A stretch of DNA of 64,000 bases from Lachnospiraceae bacterium UBA3632 (GTDB lineage: Bacteria > Bacillota > Clostridia > Lachnospirales > Lachnospiraceae), in assembly GCA_002373975.1 (NCBI GenBank), contig DFKZ01000036.1:1-64000 (forward strand). Direction: 5' to 3'. The notes under the pieces are model-generated. The model was given only the letters and a program-made list of their open reading frames with translations. It had not been told where the DNA came from and did no database searches. Position numbers and translations under genes: made by a program. Below, in pieces: positions 35,552 to 45,107 of the stretch (positions within the stretch are counted from its first letter, which is position 1; each line of letters opens with the position of its first letter).

Positions 35552-36820
35552 CTAAACAGATATGTTTTTTTCAAGAATCATATCGGACATAACATAATTG
35601 GCAAGATCCTGCCCCCTGCGGCTCAGATACAGCCTTCCGTCCCTCTTGATAAGAAGTCCTTCGCCCATATGTTTATCGATGATATCACCGTATACTTCTC
35701 TTATATCCTTCCCGAATCTTTTTTTAAACTCTTCCGTGTCGATACCCTTTGTCATTCTGAGTCCGAGAAACATAAATTCCTCCATAAGATTGCTTTCTGT
35801 CAGGGTCTCCTTTTCCGACAGCGGACCAAACAATCTCTCTTCGGATGCAGCGATGCCTTCGGGCTTCCGGCATATGCTTTTGGGGAAGGACGGTTCATTA
35901 AATGCCGGACTATCAGTCCAAAAGCTTACATACTCATCAAGGGATCTTGTATCAGCATATCTGATCCCTCTTAAATATGATGCTGCTCCCGTGCCAAAGC
36001 CGAGGTATTCTCTCCCCGTCCAGTAACCGGAATTATGTGCGCATTCATAGCCGGGAAGGGCAAGGTTTGAGAGTTCATACTGCCTGTATCCGGCATTTTC
36101 AAAAGCGTCTATTATATTCCAGTGTATCTTTCTTTCTTCATCCTCATCCGGCAGATCGAGTTTTCCCTCATCATAAAGCTTTTTAAACTCCGTACCTTCT
36201 TCTATGATAAGGCTGTAAAGCGATATATGCTTTGGACGGGGTTCAAGGGAGAGCACTTTGTCCGCAGTAATACTTATATCCCGCAGAGTCTGGCCGGGAA
36301 GACCGGTGATGATATCTATATTTGTGTTTTTAAACCCCGCTTCCCGGGCTGCTTTCCATATCCTGAGAAAATCTTCGAAATTATGGATCCTCCCAAGCTT
36401 CCTGAGCATCTCGTCATCCGTGCTCTGAAGCCCTATGCTGATGCGATTAAAGCCTGCCCTTCTAAGCACCGAGAGCTTTTCTTCATCCGCCGTTCCGGGA
36501 TTGCATTCTATTGTGATCTCCGCATCCTGCTTTACATTAAAGCGCTCCTTTATAAGGCTGAGGATACCTGAAAGGTCCCCGGCCCCGAGCACGGTCGGAG
36601 TTCCCCCTCCAAAAAAAACAGAAGGTACGACCGGCATTTTTCCTGCCGGCCATACCTCTTTATCCGATCTGTTTATTATTTCATTTTTGAGCGCCGAAAC
36701 ATAACGCATACGGGCGGACTCATCCGCAGGTGCGGAAAGGAAATCACAATACAGGCATTTTCTTACGCAGAAAGGAATGTGTATATATATTTCCATTTCA
36801 TCATTATACGCTGCCTGCAT
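35552..36820 (-). CDS. hemW: HemW-type radical SAM haem chaperone
   Basis: Radical SAM protein with IHIPFCVRKCLYCDF (CxxxCxxC) at the N-terminus, GGGTPTVL, and a C-terminal HemN-like domain (about 330-422). The short N-terminal region and the size fit HemW rather than true HemN. The start is uncertain: the ATG at 36820 overlaps the preceding gene by 17 bases and has AAGGAGG 15 bases upstream, while an ATG at 36796 (MEIYIHIP) fits family starts better but has no clear ribosome binding site. Confidence 0.87.
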   Translation of the reverse strand: MQAAYNDEMEIYIHIPFCVRKCLYCDFLSAPADESARMRYVSALKNEIINRSDKEVWPAGKMPVVPSVFFGGGTPTVLGAGDLSGILSLIKERFNVKQDAEITIECNPGTADEEKLSVLRRAGFNRISIGLQSTDDEMLRKLGRIHNFEDFLRIWKAAREAGFKNTNIDIITGLPGQTLRDISITADKVLSLEPRPKHISLYSLIIEEGTEFKKLYDEGKLDLPDEDEERKIHWNIIDAFENAGYRQYELSNLALPGYECAHNSGYWTGREYLGFGTGAASYLRGIRYADTRSLDEYVSFWTDSPAFNEPSFPKSICRKPEGIAASEERLFGPLSEKETLTESNLMEEFMFLGLRMTKGIDTEEFKKRFGKDIREVYGDIIDKHMGEGLLIKRDGRLYLSRRGQDLANYVMSDMILEKNISV

Positions 36821-38597
36821 ATTTAATGCGGTAAATCCTCCTTAAGCAATCGTTGATGCGCTCCTCGGAAATCACTCCCTGATTGACAGCATCAATTATC
36901 GCATTGTAAGCTTCCTCGAAATCATCCGGGTTCTGTACCATATCACAGCCCGCCTTAAGCGCCATTACAGCGGCTTCACCGGCTCCGTAATAGTCCTTTA
37001 CCGCAGCGTCGCTCAGATTACCCGATATGATGATCCCTTTATACCCGAATTCATTTCTCAGAATATCGGTAACTATCTTACCCGAAAGCGATGCGGGGCA
37101 GGAATCGTCAAATGCGGTAACAACAGCATTGCTTATCATTATCATGTTCACACCGCCTTCTATCGCAGCGATATAAACAGGGAATTCTCCGCTTCTGAAT
37201 TCCACCTCGGTTCTATCGGTGGTGGCACGGCCCGTTGCCGGATCGGTGGTAACACTTCCGAGGCCGGGGAAATACTTGATACATGAGGTTACTCCGCCTT
37301 CCTCAAGTCCCGATATCATTGACTTTACATACTCCGATACCATGTAGGGATCGGATCCGTATGAATACTTTCCGATAACGTTACCGTCTTCAAGGGTAAT
37401 GTCCGCAACCGGCGCAAGATCAACATTTATCCCGATTTCCTTAAGAGCTTCGGCTATCGTCTTTCCGTTATTAAATGCGTTGGTTACTTCTCCCGTTGCT
37501 GCTGTATCGGCAGGATTCGAAACAGCATCATAGAAATTGTCCTTTGCAAGTATGCTGTCTGCTCCGCCTCCGTCAGGGAAAGCAATGAATGTCGGGGTCT
37601 GGACCATCTCCAGAGTTCCTGCGATCATATCCCTGAACTGGTCATGGGATGTGACATTTTCGGGCGCGTATACCAGTCCGCCAACTTTATATTTCTCCAG
37701 GGCAGCTTTTGTTCCGTCTCCGGCAAGAGTGGCCAGATTAACACCGGTAAGAGCCTCGGGTGATGTCATGATGATACCGGCAACCTTGTCCTCGAGAGTC
37801 ATCTGATTGATGATACCGTCTATGTATTCCTCAAGAGGATCCACTTCGGGTTCCTCGGGAACTTCCGTATCTTCAATTATCTGATCATCCTCGATCTCGG
37901 GAGGAACGATCTCTTCTTCCTCTCCGATGATAGCTTCTATCTGCTCCTCGGTCTGAGCTATAACCTCCTCGGGTGCGGGCTGTTCTTCCACAGGCTTAGC
38001 AAACCTTCCTGATAAATATTTGAATATGAAGAATCCGCCTCCGAGAACTATGGCAAGGAAAAGAAATACTGCCACATAGGATATGACCTGATTTCTGATG
38101 CGTCTCTTGTGCCTTGCTTCGCGGCGTGCATCATTTTCTTTGGCCTTCTCGTTTTCCTCGGTCCGCTCCTTGTGGGATTTAAGAGCATTCTTCTGAGCCT
38201 TCGCAAGCTCTTCCTTTGCAGATGCCCTGGCTGAATCTCTTGCCTTATCATCGGCCTTATCATCGGCCTCATCGGATCCGCTCTCCTGTGCTTTGTCTTC
38301 ATTTTCGCTTTCAGGATCTTCAGCGGATGCAGCTTCTTCTGCATCTGCATCATCTTCCGGGGCAGATGCGGCTTCTTCGGCTGCTTCCCCTGCCTCTTCC
38401 TCCGCGGTTTCCTCTGTGACTTCATTTACATCTTCGGCAGTTTCTGCGGGTACATCAGCTTCTTCATCCGCAGCTACGCCTTCGACAGTTGCGGCTGCTT
38501 CTTCATTTACGCTGTCTTTTACTTCATCGGAAGCAGTATTCACCGCGTCGGATCTAAATCTCTCATTAATTCTGTTTTTGTTTCTCTTTTTAGACAT
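36804..38597 (-). CDS. Membrane-anchored GH3-like domain protein, probable pseudoenzyme
   Basis: 597 aa in three parts: a cytoplasmic, very Glu/Ala/Asp-rich tail (about residues 20-165), a basic patch and one membrane helix (about 171-193), then an outside Glu/Pro linker and a GH3 N-terminal (NagZ-like) barrel (about 260-595). The barrel keeps VDLAPVADI and CIKYFPGLG. The usual Asp-His acid/base loop is replaced by TDPATGRATTD, and the catalytic Asp strand reads GIIISGNLSD where NagZ has an Asp after the strand. It is thus probably not a hydrolase but may bind a glycan. Lies 39 bp after lysC. Confidence 0.78.
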   Translation of the reverse strand: MSKKRNKNRINERFRSDAVNTASDEVKDSVNEEAAATVEGVAADEEADVPAETAEDVNEVTEETAEEEAGEAAEEAASAPEDDADAEEAASAEDPESENEDKAQESGSDEADDKADDKARDSARASAKEELAKAQKNALKSHKERTEENEKAKENDARREARHKRRIRNQVISYVAVFLFLAIVLGGGFFIFKYLSGRFAKPVEEQPAPEEVIAQTEEQIEAIIGEEEEIVPPEIEDDQIIEDTEVPEEPEVDPLEEYIDGIINQMTLEDKVAGIIMTSPEALTGVNLATLAGDGTKAALEKYKVGGLVYAPENVTSHDQFRDMIAGTLEMVQTPTFIAFPDGGGADSILAKDNFYDAVSNPADTAATGEVTNAFNNGKTIAEALKEIGINVDLAPVADITLEDGNVIGKYSYGSDPYMVSEYVKSMISGLEEGGVTSCIKYFPGLGSVTTDPATGRATTDRTEVEFRSGEFPVYIAAIEGGVNMIMISNAVVTAFDDSCPASLSGKIVTDILRNEFGYKGIIISGNLSDAAVKDYYGAGEAAVMALKAGCDMVQNPDDFEEAYNAIIDAVNQGVISEERINDCLRRIYRIKYAGSV

Positions 38598-38636
38598 ATC
38601 AACAAATCCTTATTGTTTCAACTTGTCACATATTCA

Positions 38637-39956
38637 TTACAGACAGGTCTCAACAAAGATATTATATATTGCCCTTATGGCTTCTTCAAAATCACTGTTG
38701 GTAACACCGATGATTATATTGATCTCGGATGAACCCTGGTCGATCATTCTTACGTTTATATGTGAATGAGCAAGTGCGGAGAAAATGCGCGCTGCGGTTC
38801 CTCTTGCGGATTTCATTCCACGACCCACTACGGCGATCAGCGCAAGGTCTGCCTCGATATCGATCTTGTCGGGCTTTGCCATTCTCTGGATAGCGGAGAT
38901 AACCTTCTGCTCCTTATCCATGAACTCGTCCTGATGAACAAACACTGTCATGGTATCAATTCCGGAAGGAAGATGCTCAAAGGAAATGTTATTTTCCTCA
39001 AAAGCCTGAAGAACCTTACGTCCGAATCCTATCTCGGAGTTCATCATATCCTTCTCGATATTTACCGAACAGAAGCCCTTCTTGCCCGCAATACCGGTGA
39101 TGGTATATTTTGATTTCTGTGCAGTGCTTCCCACGATCCATGTACCGCTGTCGGAAGGAGCGTTGGTGTTCCTGATATTGATGGGAATGCCTTCAACCCT
39201 TACGGGGAAGATGGCATCTTCATGCAGAACGGAAAATCCCATGTAAGCAAGCTCTCTGAGCTCCAGGTATGTAATGGTATCGATCTTCTGAGGATTTTCG
39301 ATGATCCTGGGATCGGTCACAAGAATGCCTGATACATCGGTCCAGTTCTCATATACATCCGCATGGATGGCTTTAGCCACTATGGAGCCGGTGATATCTG
39401 AGCCGCCGCGGGAAAATGTCTTAACCTTTCCGTCGGGAAGACTTCCGTAAAATCCCGGGACAACGGCATTCTCCATATTCTCGAGCCTCTTTGAAAGGAC
39501 CTTATTGGTCTTGTCGGCATCAAATGTGCCGTCCTCGTCAAAGAATATTACCTCTGCGGCATCGATAAATTCAAAGCCGAGATAATTTGCCATAACATGG
39601 CCGTTTAAATACTCTCCTCTGGAAGCGGCATAATCCTTTCCTGCTTTTTCCTTGAAGTTCTTTTCGATTGTCTTAAACTCTTCATCAAGGGAAAGATCAA
39701 GCTTTAAGCCTTTAATGATCTCGTCATATCTGCTTCTGATATCGGCAAGGACCTTTGAAAAGTCCTGTCCCTTTTCCGCAAGGTCATAACACTCATAGAG
39801 CATATCCGTAACCTTGGTGTCTTCTTTAAATCTTTTTCCGGGAGCGGAGGGAACCACGAATCTTCTCTCCTTCTCTGCCCTTATGATGCTTCCAACTTTT
39901 TCAAACTGCTCGGCACTGGCAAGTGAGCTTCCGCCGAATTTAACTACCTTAGCCAT
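38637..39956 (-). CDS. lysC: Aspartate kinase
   Basis: First step of lysine, threonine and methionine synthesis: phosphorylation of aspartate. The N-terminal motif is VVKFGGSSLA, the substrate region SRGGSDITGS, and two C-terminal ACT domains (about 295-439) allow feedback control. The 439-aa monofunctional form resembles the threonine/lysine-sensitive AK of clostridia. It follows hom by 29 bp on the same strand, forming a hom-lysC unit. No lysine riboswitch is seen in the short gap. Confidence 0.94.
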   Translation of the reverse strand: MAKVVKFGGSSLASAEQFEKVGSIIRAEKERRFVVPSAPGKRFKEDTKVTDMLYECYDLAEKGQDFSKVLADIRSRYDEIIKGLKLDLSLDEEFKTIEKNFKEKAGKDYAASRGEYLNGHVMANYLGFEFIDAAEVIFFDEDGTFDADKTNKVLSKRLENMENAVVPGFYGSLPDGKVKTFSRGGSDITGSIVAKAIHADVYENWTDVSGILVTDPRIIENPQKIDTITYLELRELAYMGFSVLHEDAIFPVRVEGIPINIRNTNAPSDSGTWIVGSTAQKSKYTITGIAGKKGFCSVNIEKDMMNSEIGFGRKVLQAFEENNISFEHLPSGIDTMTVFVHQDEFMDKEQKVISAIQRMAKPDKIDIEADLALIAVVGRGMKSARGTAARIFSALAHSHINVRMIDQGSSEINIIIGVTNSDFEEAIRAIYNIFVETCL

Positions 39957-39985
39957 TAAAACATGCTCCTGTATGATTAATTTAT

Positions 39986-41197
39986 TTACTGATATACGCG
40001 CACTCTTGAAAGAATGGCATCTCCAAGCGTTGCAGCTGTTTCATAATATTTCTTTTCGGTTATCACGGGAGTGATATATGCCTTCTGCCCCGCAACATCC
40101 GCGGTAAGGAATTTACCTCCGGGTATCAGCTTCTCAAGCTCGGCCGAAGCATCTGCCTTTATTCTGATATAGAAGCTGTGAGATGCCTCGCTGAAAGGTG
40201 CAAGAGCCGCCTCTTTATTCTCCCAGTAGCAGGGAACATTCTTACCCACGTGTCTGGCACCGTCGATCACATCGGCGCACACTGCACTGGCGGTGGGAAG
40301 CTTGCCTGCTCCCTTGCCGTAATACATTGTGTTACCCACCATGTTGCCGGTAACGAATATTGCATTGAATACGTCATTTACCATAGCGAGAGGATGACTT
40401 TTGTCTATCATGAAGGGTGCCACGTAAGTAAGAGGCTTTCCGTCCTCAGTTACTTTGCTGACACCAAGAAGCTTGATGGTCTGCTTTGCATCTGCTGCAA
40501 AAGCAAAATCATCTGCTGTGATCCCGGTGATCCCTTCGGTATAAATCTTGTCAGAGTCTACAGTCTCACCCAGCATAAGTGATGAAAGAATGGCGATCTT
40601 GCGGGCCGCATCATGTCCCTGAATATCTGCGGAAGGATCTCTCTCCGCATATCCGAGAGCCTGCGCTTCTTTCAGCACATCCTCAAATGCAGCCTTATCC
40701 TGCTCCATTTTGGTGAGAATATAATTGGTGGTACCGTTTAATATACCGATAATGCTCTCTATCTTTTCGGCTGCAAGTGCATCCATTATAGGGCGGATAA
40801 TGGGAATACCGCCGCCTACGCTTGCTTCGAAAAGATAGCTGCAGTTGTTGTTCTTTGCAATTTCAAGAAGCTCGGGGCCATGCTTTGCCACAAGCTCTTT
40901 GTTGGAGGTGCAGACAGTCTTTCCTTTTTCAAGGCACTGCTTTGTGAACTGATAAGCGGCACCCACGCCGCCCATGGTCTCACAGACAACCTGAACTTCA
41001 TCATCCTCAAGGATGGTATTAAAATCATGCACAAGATATTTTTCATAAGGATCCCCGGGAAAATCACGAAGATCCAGAATGTATTTCATCTTTACATCTG
41101 TGCCGGATTTCTTGCACACCACCTCGTTATTATCTTCAATTACCTGCACAACACCGCTTCCTACAGTGCCGTAGCCAAGTACCGCAACATTAACCAT
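39986..41197 (-). CDS. hom: Homoserine dehydrogenase
   Basis: Reduces aspartate semialdehyde to homoserine. The NAD(P)-binding motif is LGYGTVGSGV, and the substrate block shows GILNGTTNYILTKM and AQALGYAERDPSADI. The 403-aa length is some 30 residues shorter than the B. subtilis type; the C-terminal ACT-like region is short, so feedback binding may be altered. GAGAGGAC precedes the ATG. A candidate promoter (TTGCGC, 18 bp, TAAAAT) lies in the 110-bp gap behind it. Confidence 0.94.
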   Translation of the reverse strand: MVNVAVLGYGTVGSGVVQVIEDNNEVVCKKSGTDVKMKYILDLRDFPGDPYEKYLVHDFNTILEDDEVQVVCETMGGVGAAYQFTKQCLEKGKTVCTSNKELVAKHGPELLEIAKNNNCSYLFEASVGGGIPIIRPIMDALAAEKIESIIGILNGTTNYILTKMEQDKAAFEDVLKEAQALGYAERDPSADIQGHDAARKIAILSSLMLGETVDSDKIYTEGITGITADDFAFAADAKQTIKLLGVSKVTEDGKPLTYVAPFMIDKSHPLAMVNDVFNAIFVTGNMVGNTMYYGKGAGKLPTASAVCADVIDGARHVGKNVPCYWENKEAALAPFSEASHSFYIRIKADASAELEKLIPGGKFLTADVAGQKAYITPVITEKKYYETAATLGDAILSRVRVYQ

Positions 41198-41307
41198 TTA
41201 TCTGTCCTCTCATGGGCGATCTTTAAAACGCCTGTTGCCACGGTCATAGCCGTATTACATGTCACTAAACAATAATTTTACCACAATCCTTTGTTTACGC
41301 GCAACCC

Positions 41308-42309
41308 TTAGCGCTCCTCACGGAAGTAAGGCAGGCCGAGTGATGCGGGCGGCTGATCCTCTCTCTTGTTCCTCATGCTGGTGATGACAAGCACGATAAG
41401 AGTAACAACATAAGGGATCATCTTGTAGAGCTGCTGAAGCTCCATATGCTCCATTCCTGTGGGAATGTAGAGGTATACAATATAGAGTCCGCCGAAAAGT
41501 ATCGATGCAAATACTGCAATATCAGGCTTCCAGATGGTGAAGATTACCAGGGCTATCGCGAGCCATCCTCTGTCGCCGAATGCATCATTGGACCATACTC
41601 CGCAGGCGTAGTCCATAACATAATAGAGACCACCAAGCCCTGCGATCATACACCCTATACAAGTCGCACCGTATTTAAACATTGTGACATTTATTCCCGC
41701 CGAATCCGCAGTCGCGGGGTTTTCTCCCACCGCACGAAGGTGAAGCCCTGTCCTGGTCCGTTTGAGCACTATGGCCGCAAACACAGCGATCAGTATCGCA
41801 AGATATGCCAGGAAGCCATAGGAAAGAAAGATGCTTCCGAACCATCCGAGCTTATCGGCAAAAGGAAGGCTGGCGGAAAAATATTTACTTGTGACCGACA
41901 GAGCGATGGAGGGAACGTCTGCTCCGGAGATCTTTATGAGAGAGCCTCCGAAAAAGTTTCCGAATCCCACGCCGAAGGTGGTCATGGCAAGACCTGTAAC
42001 ATTCTGATTTGCCCTGAGGGTTACCGTAAGGAAACAGTAAAGCAGCCCCATCAGCAGCGAACCGAGCAGGCAGCACAGCATGGGGATCATTATAGCCAGA
42101 AAACCATTGGGCTGAGCCCCGCTTTTTGAAAGGCCCTGCTCATAGAAGAACGCTCCTATGACACCGCTAATGGCTCCGACATACATTACGCCGGGAATAC
42201 CGAGGTTGAGGTTACCTGACTTCTCCGTCAGTATCTCTCCCGTGCTTCCGTAAAGAAGCGGGATTCCCTGTACCACAGCCTTGGGAATGAGTAAAGCAAG
42301 ATTGATCAT
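41308..42309 (-). CDS. BMP-type nucleoside ABC transporter, permease 2
   Basis: 333 aa with eight to ten hydrophobic segments. It starts with the family segment LYGSTGEILTEKSGNLNLG typical of the second permease (YufQ/NupQ/RnsD type). Overlaps the first permease by four bases (ATGA), so it is coupled. Imports nucleosides or purines with the ATPase and lipoprotein encoded upstream. Confidence 0.9.
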   Translation of the reverse strand: MINLALLIPKAVVQGIPLLYGSTGEILTEKSGNLNLGIPGVMYVGAISGVIGAFFYEQGLSKSGAQPNGFLAIMIPMLCCLLGSLLMGLLYCFLTVTLRANQNVTGLAMTTFGVGFGNFFGGSLIKISGADVPSIALSVTSKYFSASLPFADKLGWFGSIFLSYGFLAYLAILIAVFAAIVLKRTRTGLHLRAVGENPATADSAGINVTMFKYGATCIGCMIAGLGGLYYVMDYACGVWSNDAFGDRGWLAIALVIFTIWKPDIAVFASILFGGLYIVYLYIPTGMEHMELQQLYKMIPYVVTLIVLVITSMRNKREDQPPASLGLPYFREER

Positions 42310-43418
42310 TTCTTATGCCCTCCTCTCCTGAATGTGATCTTGTATCTGATAAAGAACTCACATCCGATGATAAAGAAAAGAATGATTCCCGTGAGAATAT
42401 CCGAGAAGGACTGGTTCAGACTGAAATTGGTGGCAACCTCGCCTGCACCTCTGGATAAGAACACGATCAAAAGGCTGGCAAATATCATTATGATCGGATT
42501 AAATTTGGCAAGCCATGAAACCATAACAGCGGTGAATCCCTGGCCTCCGGCCATCGTAGTGGTAAGTGTGTGGTTGATGCCTCCCACAAGAAGGAGCCCC
42601 ACGATACCGCATATAGCGCCGGATAAAAACACTGTCCTTATTATGACCTTTTCAACTTTAATGCCGACATATCTGGCAGTATTTACGCTTTCGCCCACAA
42701 CGGCTATCTCGTAACCGTGTTTGCTGAAAGCAAGGTATATGAACATCGCTGCGGTAATGAGAGCTGCAACGATTATTGTGAGCAGATACTTGGAGCCGAT
42801 AAACTCTCCGCCTATGTTCGGAAGCCATCCGGCATTGGTATTCTGGTTGATGATACCGATCTTTCCGGAGCCCTTGGGCATCTCCCACAGTACAGTAAAG
42901 AAAGCCACAAGCTGGGTAGCGATATAGTTCATCATAAGAGTCGAAAGCGTCTCGTTGGTGTTCCACTTCGCCTTGAAAAGCGCAGGGATCACACTCCAGA
43001 TCCCGCCCGCAAGAATGGCTGCCAGAGTCATAAGGGCGATGAGTAAAGGATTGGGGATCTTATCCCCGAGCTTTAACATAACTGCCGCTGCTGCAAGCCC
43101 GCCCATAAGCACCTGTCCCTCTCCTCCTATGTTCCAGAAGCGCATCTTGAACGCGGGAGTAAGCGCAAGTGAAATAAGCAGCAATATAGATACATTCTGG
43201 AATGTAACCCAGGTCTTTCTGGCGGTTCCGAAGGCGCCAATGCCCATGGTTCCGTATACACTGATAGGATTCTGGCCCGTAACCACCATGGTGATTATCG
43301 CGCATAGAACAAGTGCTGCGACAATGGCTGCGATCCTGATAAGGACAGCCTTTTTATAGCTCATTGAATCTCTCTTGACAATGTGAAGGAGAGGCTCATG
43401 TTTTTTTGTTTTCATCAT
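42306..43418 (-). CDS. BMP-type nucleoside ABC transporter, permease 1
   Basis: 370 aa with eight or more membrane segments and the family block FWNIGGEGQVLMGGL, matching YufP/NupP/RnsC-like permeases. A charged cytoplasmic N-terminus (residues 1-25) precedes the first helix. Overlaps both neighbours by four bases. Confidence 0.9.
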   Translation of the reverse strand: MMKTKKHEPLLHIVKRDSMSYKKAVLIRIAAIVAALVLCAIITMVVTGQNPISVYGTMGIGAFGTARKTWVTFQNVSILLLISLALTPAFKMRFWNIGGEGQVLMGGLAAAAVMLKLGDKIPNPLLIALMTLAAILAGGIWSVIPALFKAKWNTNETLSTLMMNYIATQLVAFFTVLWEMPKGSGKIGIINQNTNAGWLPNIGGEFIGSKYLLTIIVAALITAAMFIYLAFSKHGYEIAVVGESVNTARYVGIKVEKVIIRTVFLSGAICGIVGLLLVGGINHTLTTTMAGGQGFTAVMVSWLAKFNPIIMIFASLLIVFLSRGAGEVATNFSLNQSFSDILTGIILFFIIGCEFFIRYKITFRRGGHKK

Positions 43419-44938
43419 TTGCTTCCTCCGACTCTTGTCATCATAAGACCGATCTGAGCACGGTCTGCCGTTCTTCCGTCAACGATCCCGCTGACTTTTC
43501 CTCCGCATAGAACCAGGATCCTGTCGGACAATTCCATAAGCACATCAAGATCCTCTCCTACAAAGATGACCGCCACTCCGGCTTCTTTTTGTTTATTGAT
43601 AAGATCATATATCGTGTAAGAAGAGTTGATATCAAGGCCTCTTACCGCATAAGCCGTGAGCAGTACCTTGGGAGCCGAAGCGATCTCACGTCCCACAAGC
43701 ACCTTCTGTACATTTCCGCCGGAAAGCCTTCTTACCGGAGTGGATATTCCGGGTGTGACCACGTCAAGCTCTTCCACTACATTCTTGGCAAGCTCGTAAG
43801 GTGCTTTCCTGTCGGTAAAGGGACTCGATCCGTTTTCGAAGGACCTGAGCATCATATTCTCGACCAGATCCATATTCCCCACAAGACCCATACCAAGTCT
43901 GTCTTCCGGTACGAAAGAGAGTGAAACACCCATGTCGCGGATCTTCTTGGGATCTTTACCGATAAGCTGCTCGTAGGATCCGTCATCCTCGACATATTCG
44001 ATGGATCCCGTTTCTACGGGCTGTAGGCCTGCGATCGCTTCCAGAAGCTCCTTCTGACCGCATCCCGATATTCCCGCTATTCCGAGAATCTCACCGCTCC
44101 TTGCGGTAAAGTTGATATTATCAAGCTTAATGACTCCGTCCTCGCTTCTGACTGTCAGATCGCGTACTCTGATCCTGTCTTTGGGGTTCACCGGATCGGG
44201 TCTCTTGATATTGAGCGATACCTTGCGTCCAACCATCATGTTGGTCATCTCTTCCGCGTTGGTCTCCTTGGTGATCATATCACCGATGTATTCACCCTTC
44301 CTGAGCACTGCCACACGATCAGAGAGGCTCTCAACCTCATGCATCTTGTGTGTGATGATAACGATCGCCTTATTATCTTCCTTCATCTTGCGAAGGACTG
44401 CAAAAAGCTTTTCCGTCTCCTGCGGAGTGAGCACTGCAGTGGGCTCGTCAAGGATAAGTATCTCTGCGCCGCGGTAAAGTACTTTAACTATTTCGACTGT
44501 CTGTTTCTGCGAAACGGACATATCGTATATCTTCTGTGCGGGATCCACTTCAAATCCATACTTATCGCATATCTCCCGGATCTTCTTTGTGGCATTTTTG
44601 ATATCCAGCTTTCCGTCAAGGCCAAGCACGATATTCTCGGCGGCAGTAAGCACATCTACCAGCTTAAAGTGCTGATGGACCATACCTATCCCGAGATCGA
44701 ATGCATCCCTGGGAGATGCAATGGTAACGGGATTTCCGTCCACAAATATCTCGCCTTCATCGGGATAGTAAATGCCTGAGAGCATATTCATAAGAGTGGT
44801 CTTTCCGCTTCCGTTCTCTCCCAGAAGTGAAAGGATCTCTCCCCTGAATATATCCATATTGACATGTGAGTTTGCGGCCACGGGGCCGAAGTGTTTGGAA
44901 ATGTTTTGAAGCTTTACGGCAGGAATACGGTCTTTCAT
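43415..44938 (-). CDS. BMP-type nucleoside ABC transporter, ATP-binding protein
   Basis: 507 aa with two fused ATPase domains as in YufO/NupO and RbsA. Domain 1 (about 8-240) has Walker A GENGSGKTT, signature MSVSQKQ and Walker B LILDEPTAVL. Domain 2 (about 260-500) has GISGCGQKE and RLSGGNVQK, but the Walker B end reads LLTAYAVRGLD, where relatives have A-Q-P-T-R-G-L-D-like sequences. Domain 2 is thus probably weakly catalytic. The stop overlaps permease 1. Confidence 0.92.
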   Translation of the reverse strand: MKDRIPAVKLQNISKHFGPVAANSHVNMDIFRGEILSLLGENGSGKTTLMNMLSGIYYPDEGEIFVDGNPVTIASPRDAFDLGIGMVHQHFKLVDVLTAAENIVLGLDGKLDIKNATKKIREICDKYGFEVDPAQKIYDMSVSQKQTVEIVKVLYRGAEILILDEPTAVLTPQETEKLFAVLRKMKEDNKAIVIITHKMHEVESLSDRVAVLRKGEYIGDMITKETNAEEMTNMMVGRKVSLNIKRPDPVNPKDRIRVRDLTVRSEDGVIKLDNINFTARSGEILGIAGISGCGQKELLEAIAGLQPVETGSIEYVEDDGSYEQLIGKDPKKIRDMGVSLSFVPEDRLGMGLVGNMDLVENMMLRSFENGSSPFTDRKAPYELAKNVVEELDVVTPGISTPVRRLSGGNVQKVLVGREIASAPKVLLTAYAVRGLDINSSYTIYDLINKQKEAGVAVIFVGEDLDVLMELSDRILVLCGGKVSGIVDGRTADRAQIGLMMTRVGGSK

Positions 44939-44992
44939 TGAAACCTCACATTTTGTACGGGATTATCAAAACGAACCATTTCTTAAAACGAC

Positions 44993-45027
44993 TTTACAGA
45001 TATCGCGAATGTCGTGATATCTGTAAA
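44993..45027 (-). terminator. Long intercistronic hairpin before the ATPase gene
   Basis: TTTACAGATATC (44993-45004) and GATATCTGTAAA (45016-45027) form a perfect 12-bp stem, extendable by three pairs. It lies between the binding-protein gene and the ATPase gene, with another hairpin at 45057-45084. There is no strong T run, so it may stabilise or attenuate the mRNA rather than stop it. Confidence 0.45.
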
Positions 45028-45056
45028 ATAGTCTTGCCTTATAAATACCAAACAGG

Positions 45057-45084
45057 CAGGTCCGGCGCATGAGCGCCGAGCCTG
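45057..45084 (-). terminator. G+C-rich hairpin after the binding-protein gene (possible attenuator)
   Basis: CAGGTCCGGCGC and GCGCCGAGCCTG pair with one mismatch and one wobble around ATGA, 24 bases after the binding-protein stop. Read on the minus strand it is followed by GCCTGTTTGGTATTTAT, only partly T-rich. Partial termination here would give more binding protein than transporter, a common arrangement. Confidence 0.5.
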
Positions 45085-45107
45085 TCCGTATAGTTTTTTA
45101 GATTTAA

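Noticed and set aside
38048..38425. Lys/Arg-rich frame inside the GH3-like gene
   Set aside because: Shifted-frame shadow of the Glu/Ala-rich acidic tail.
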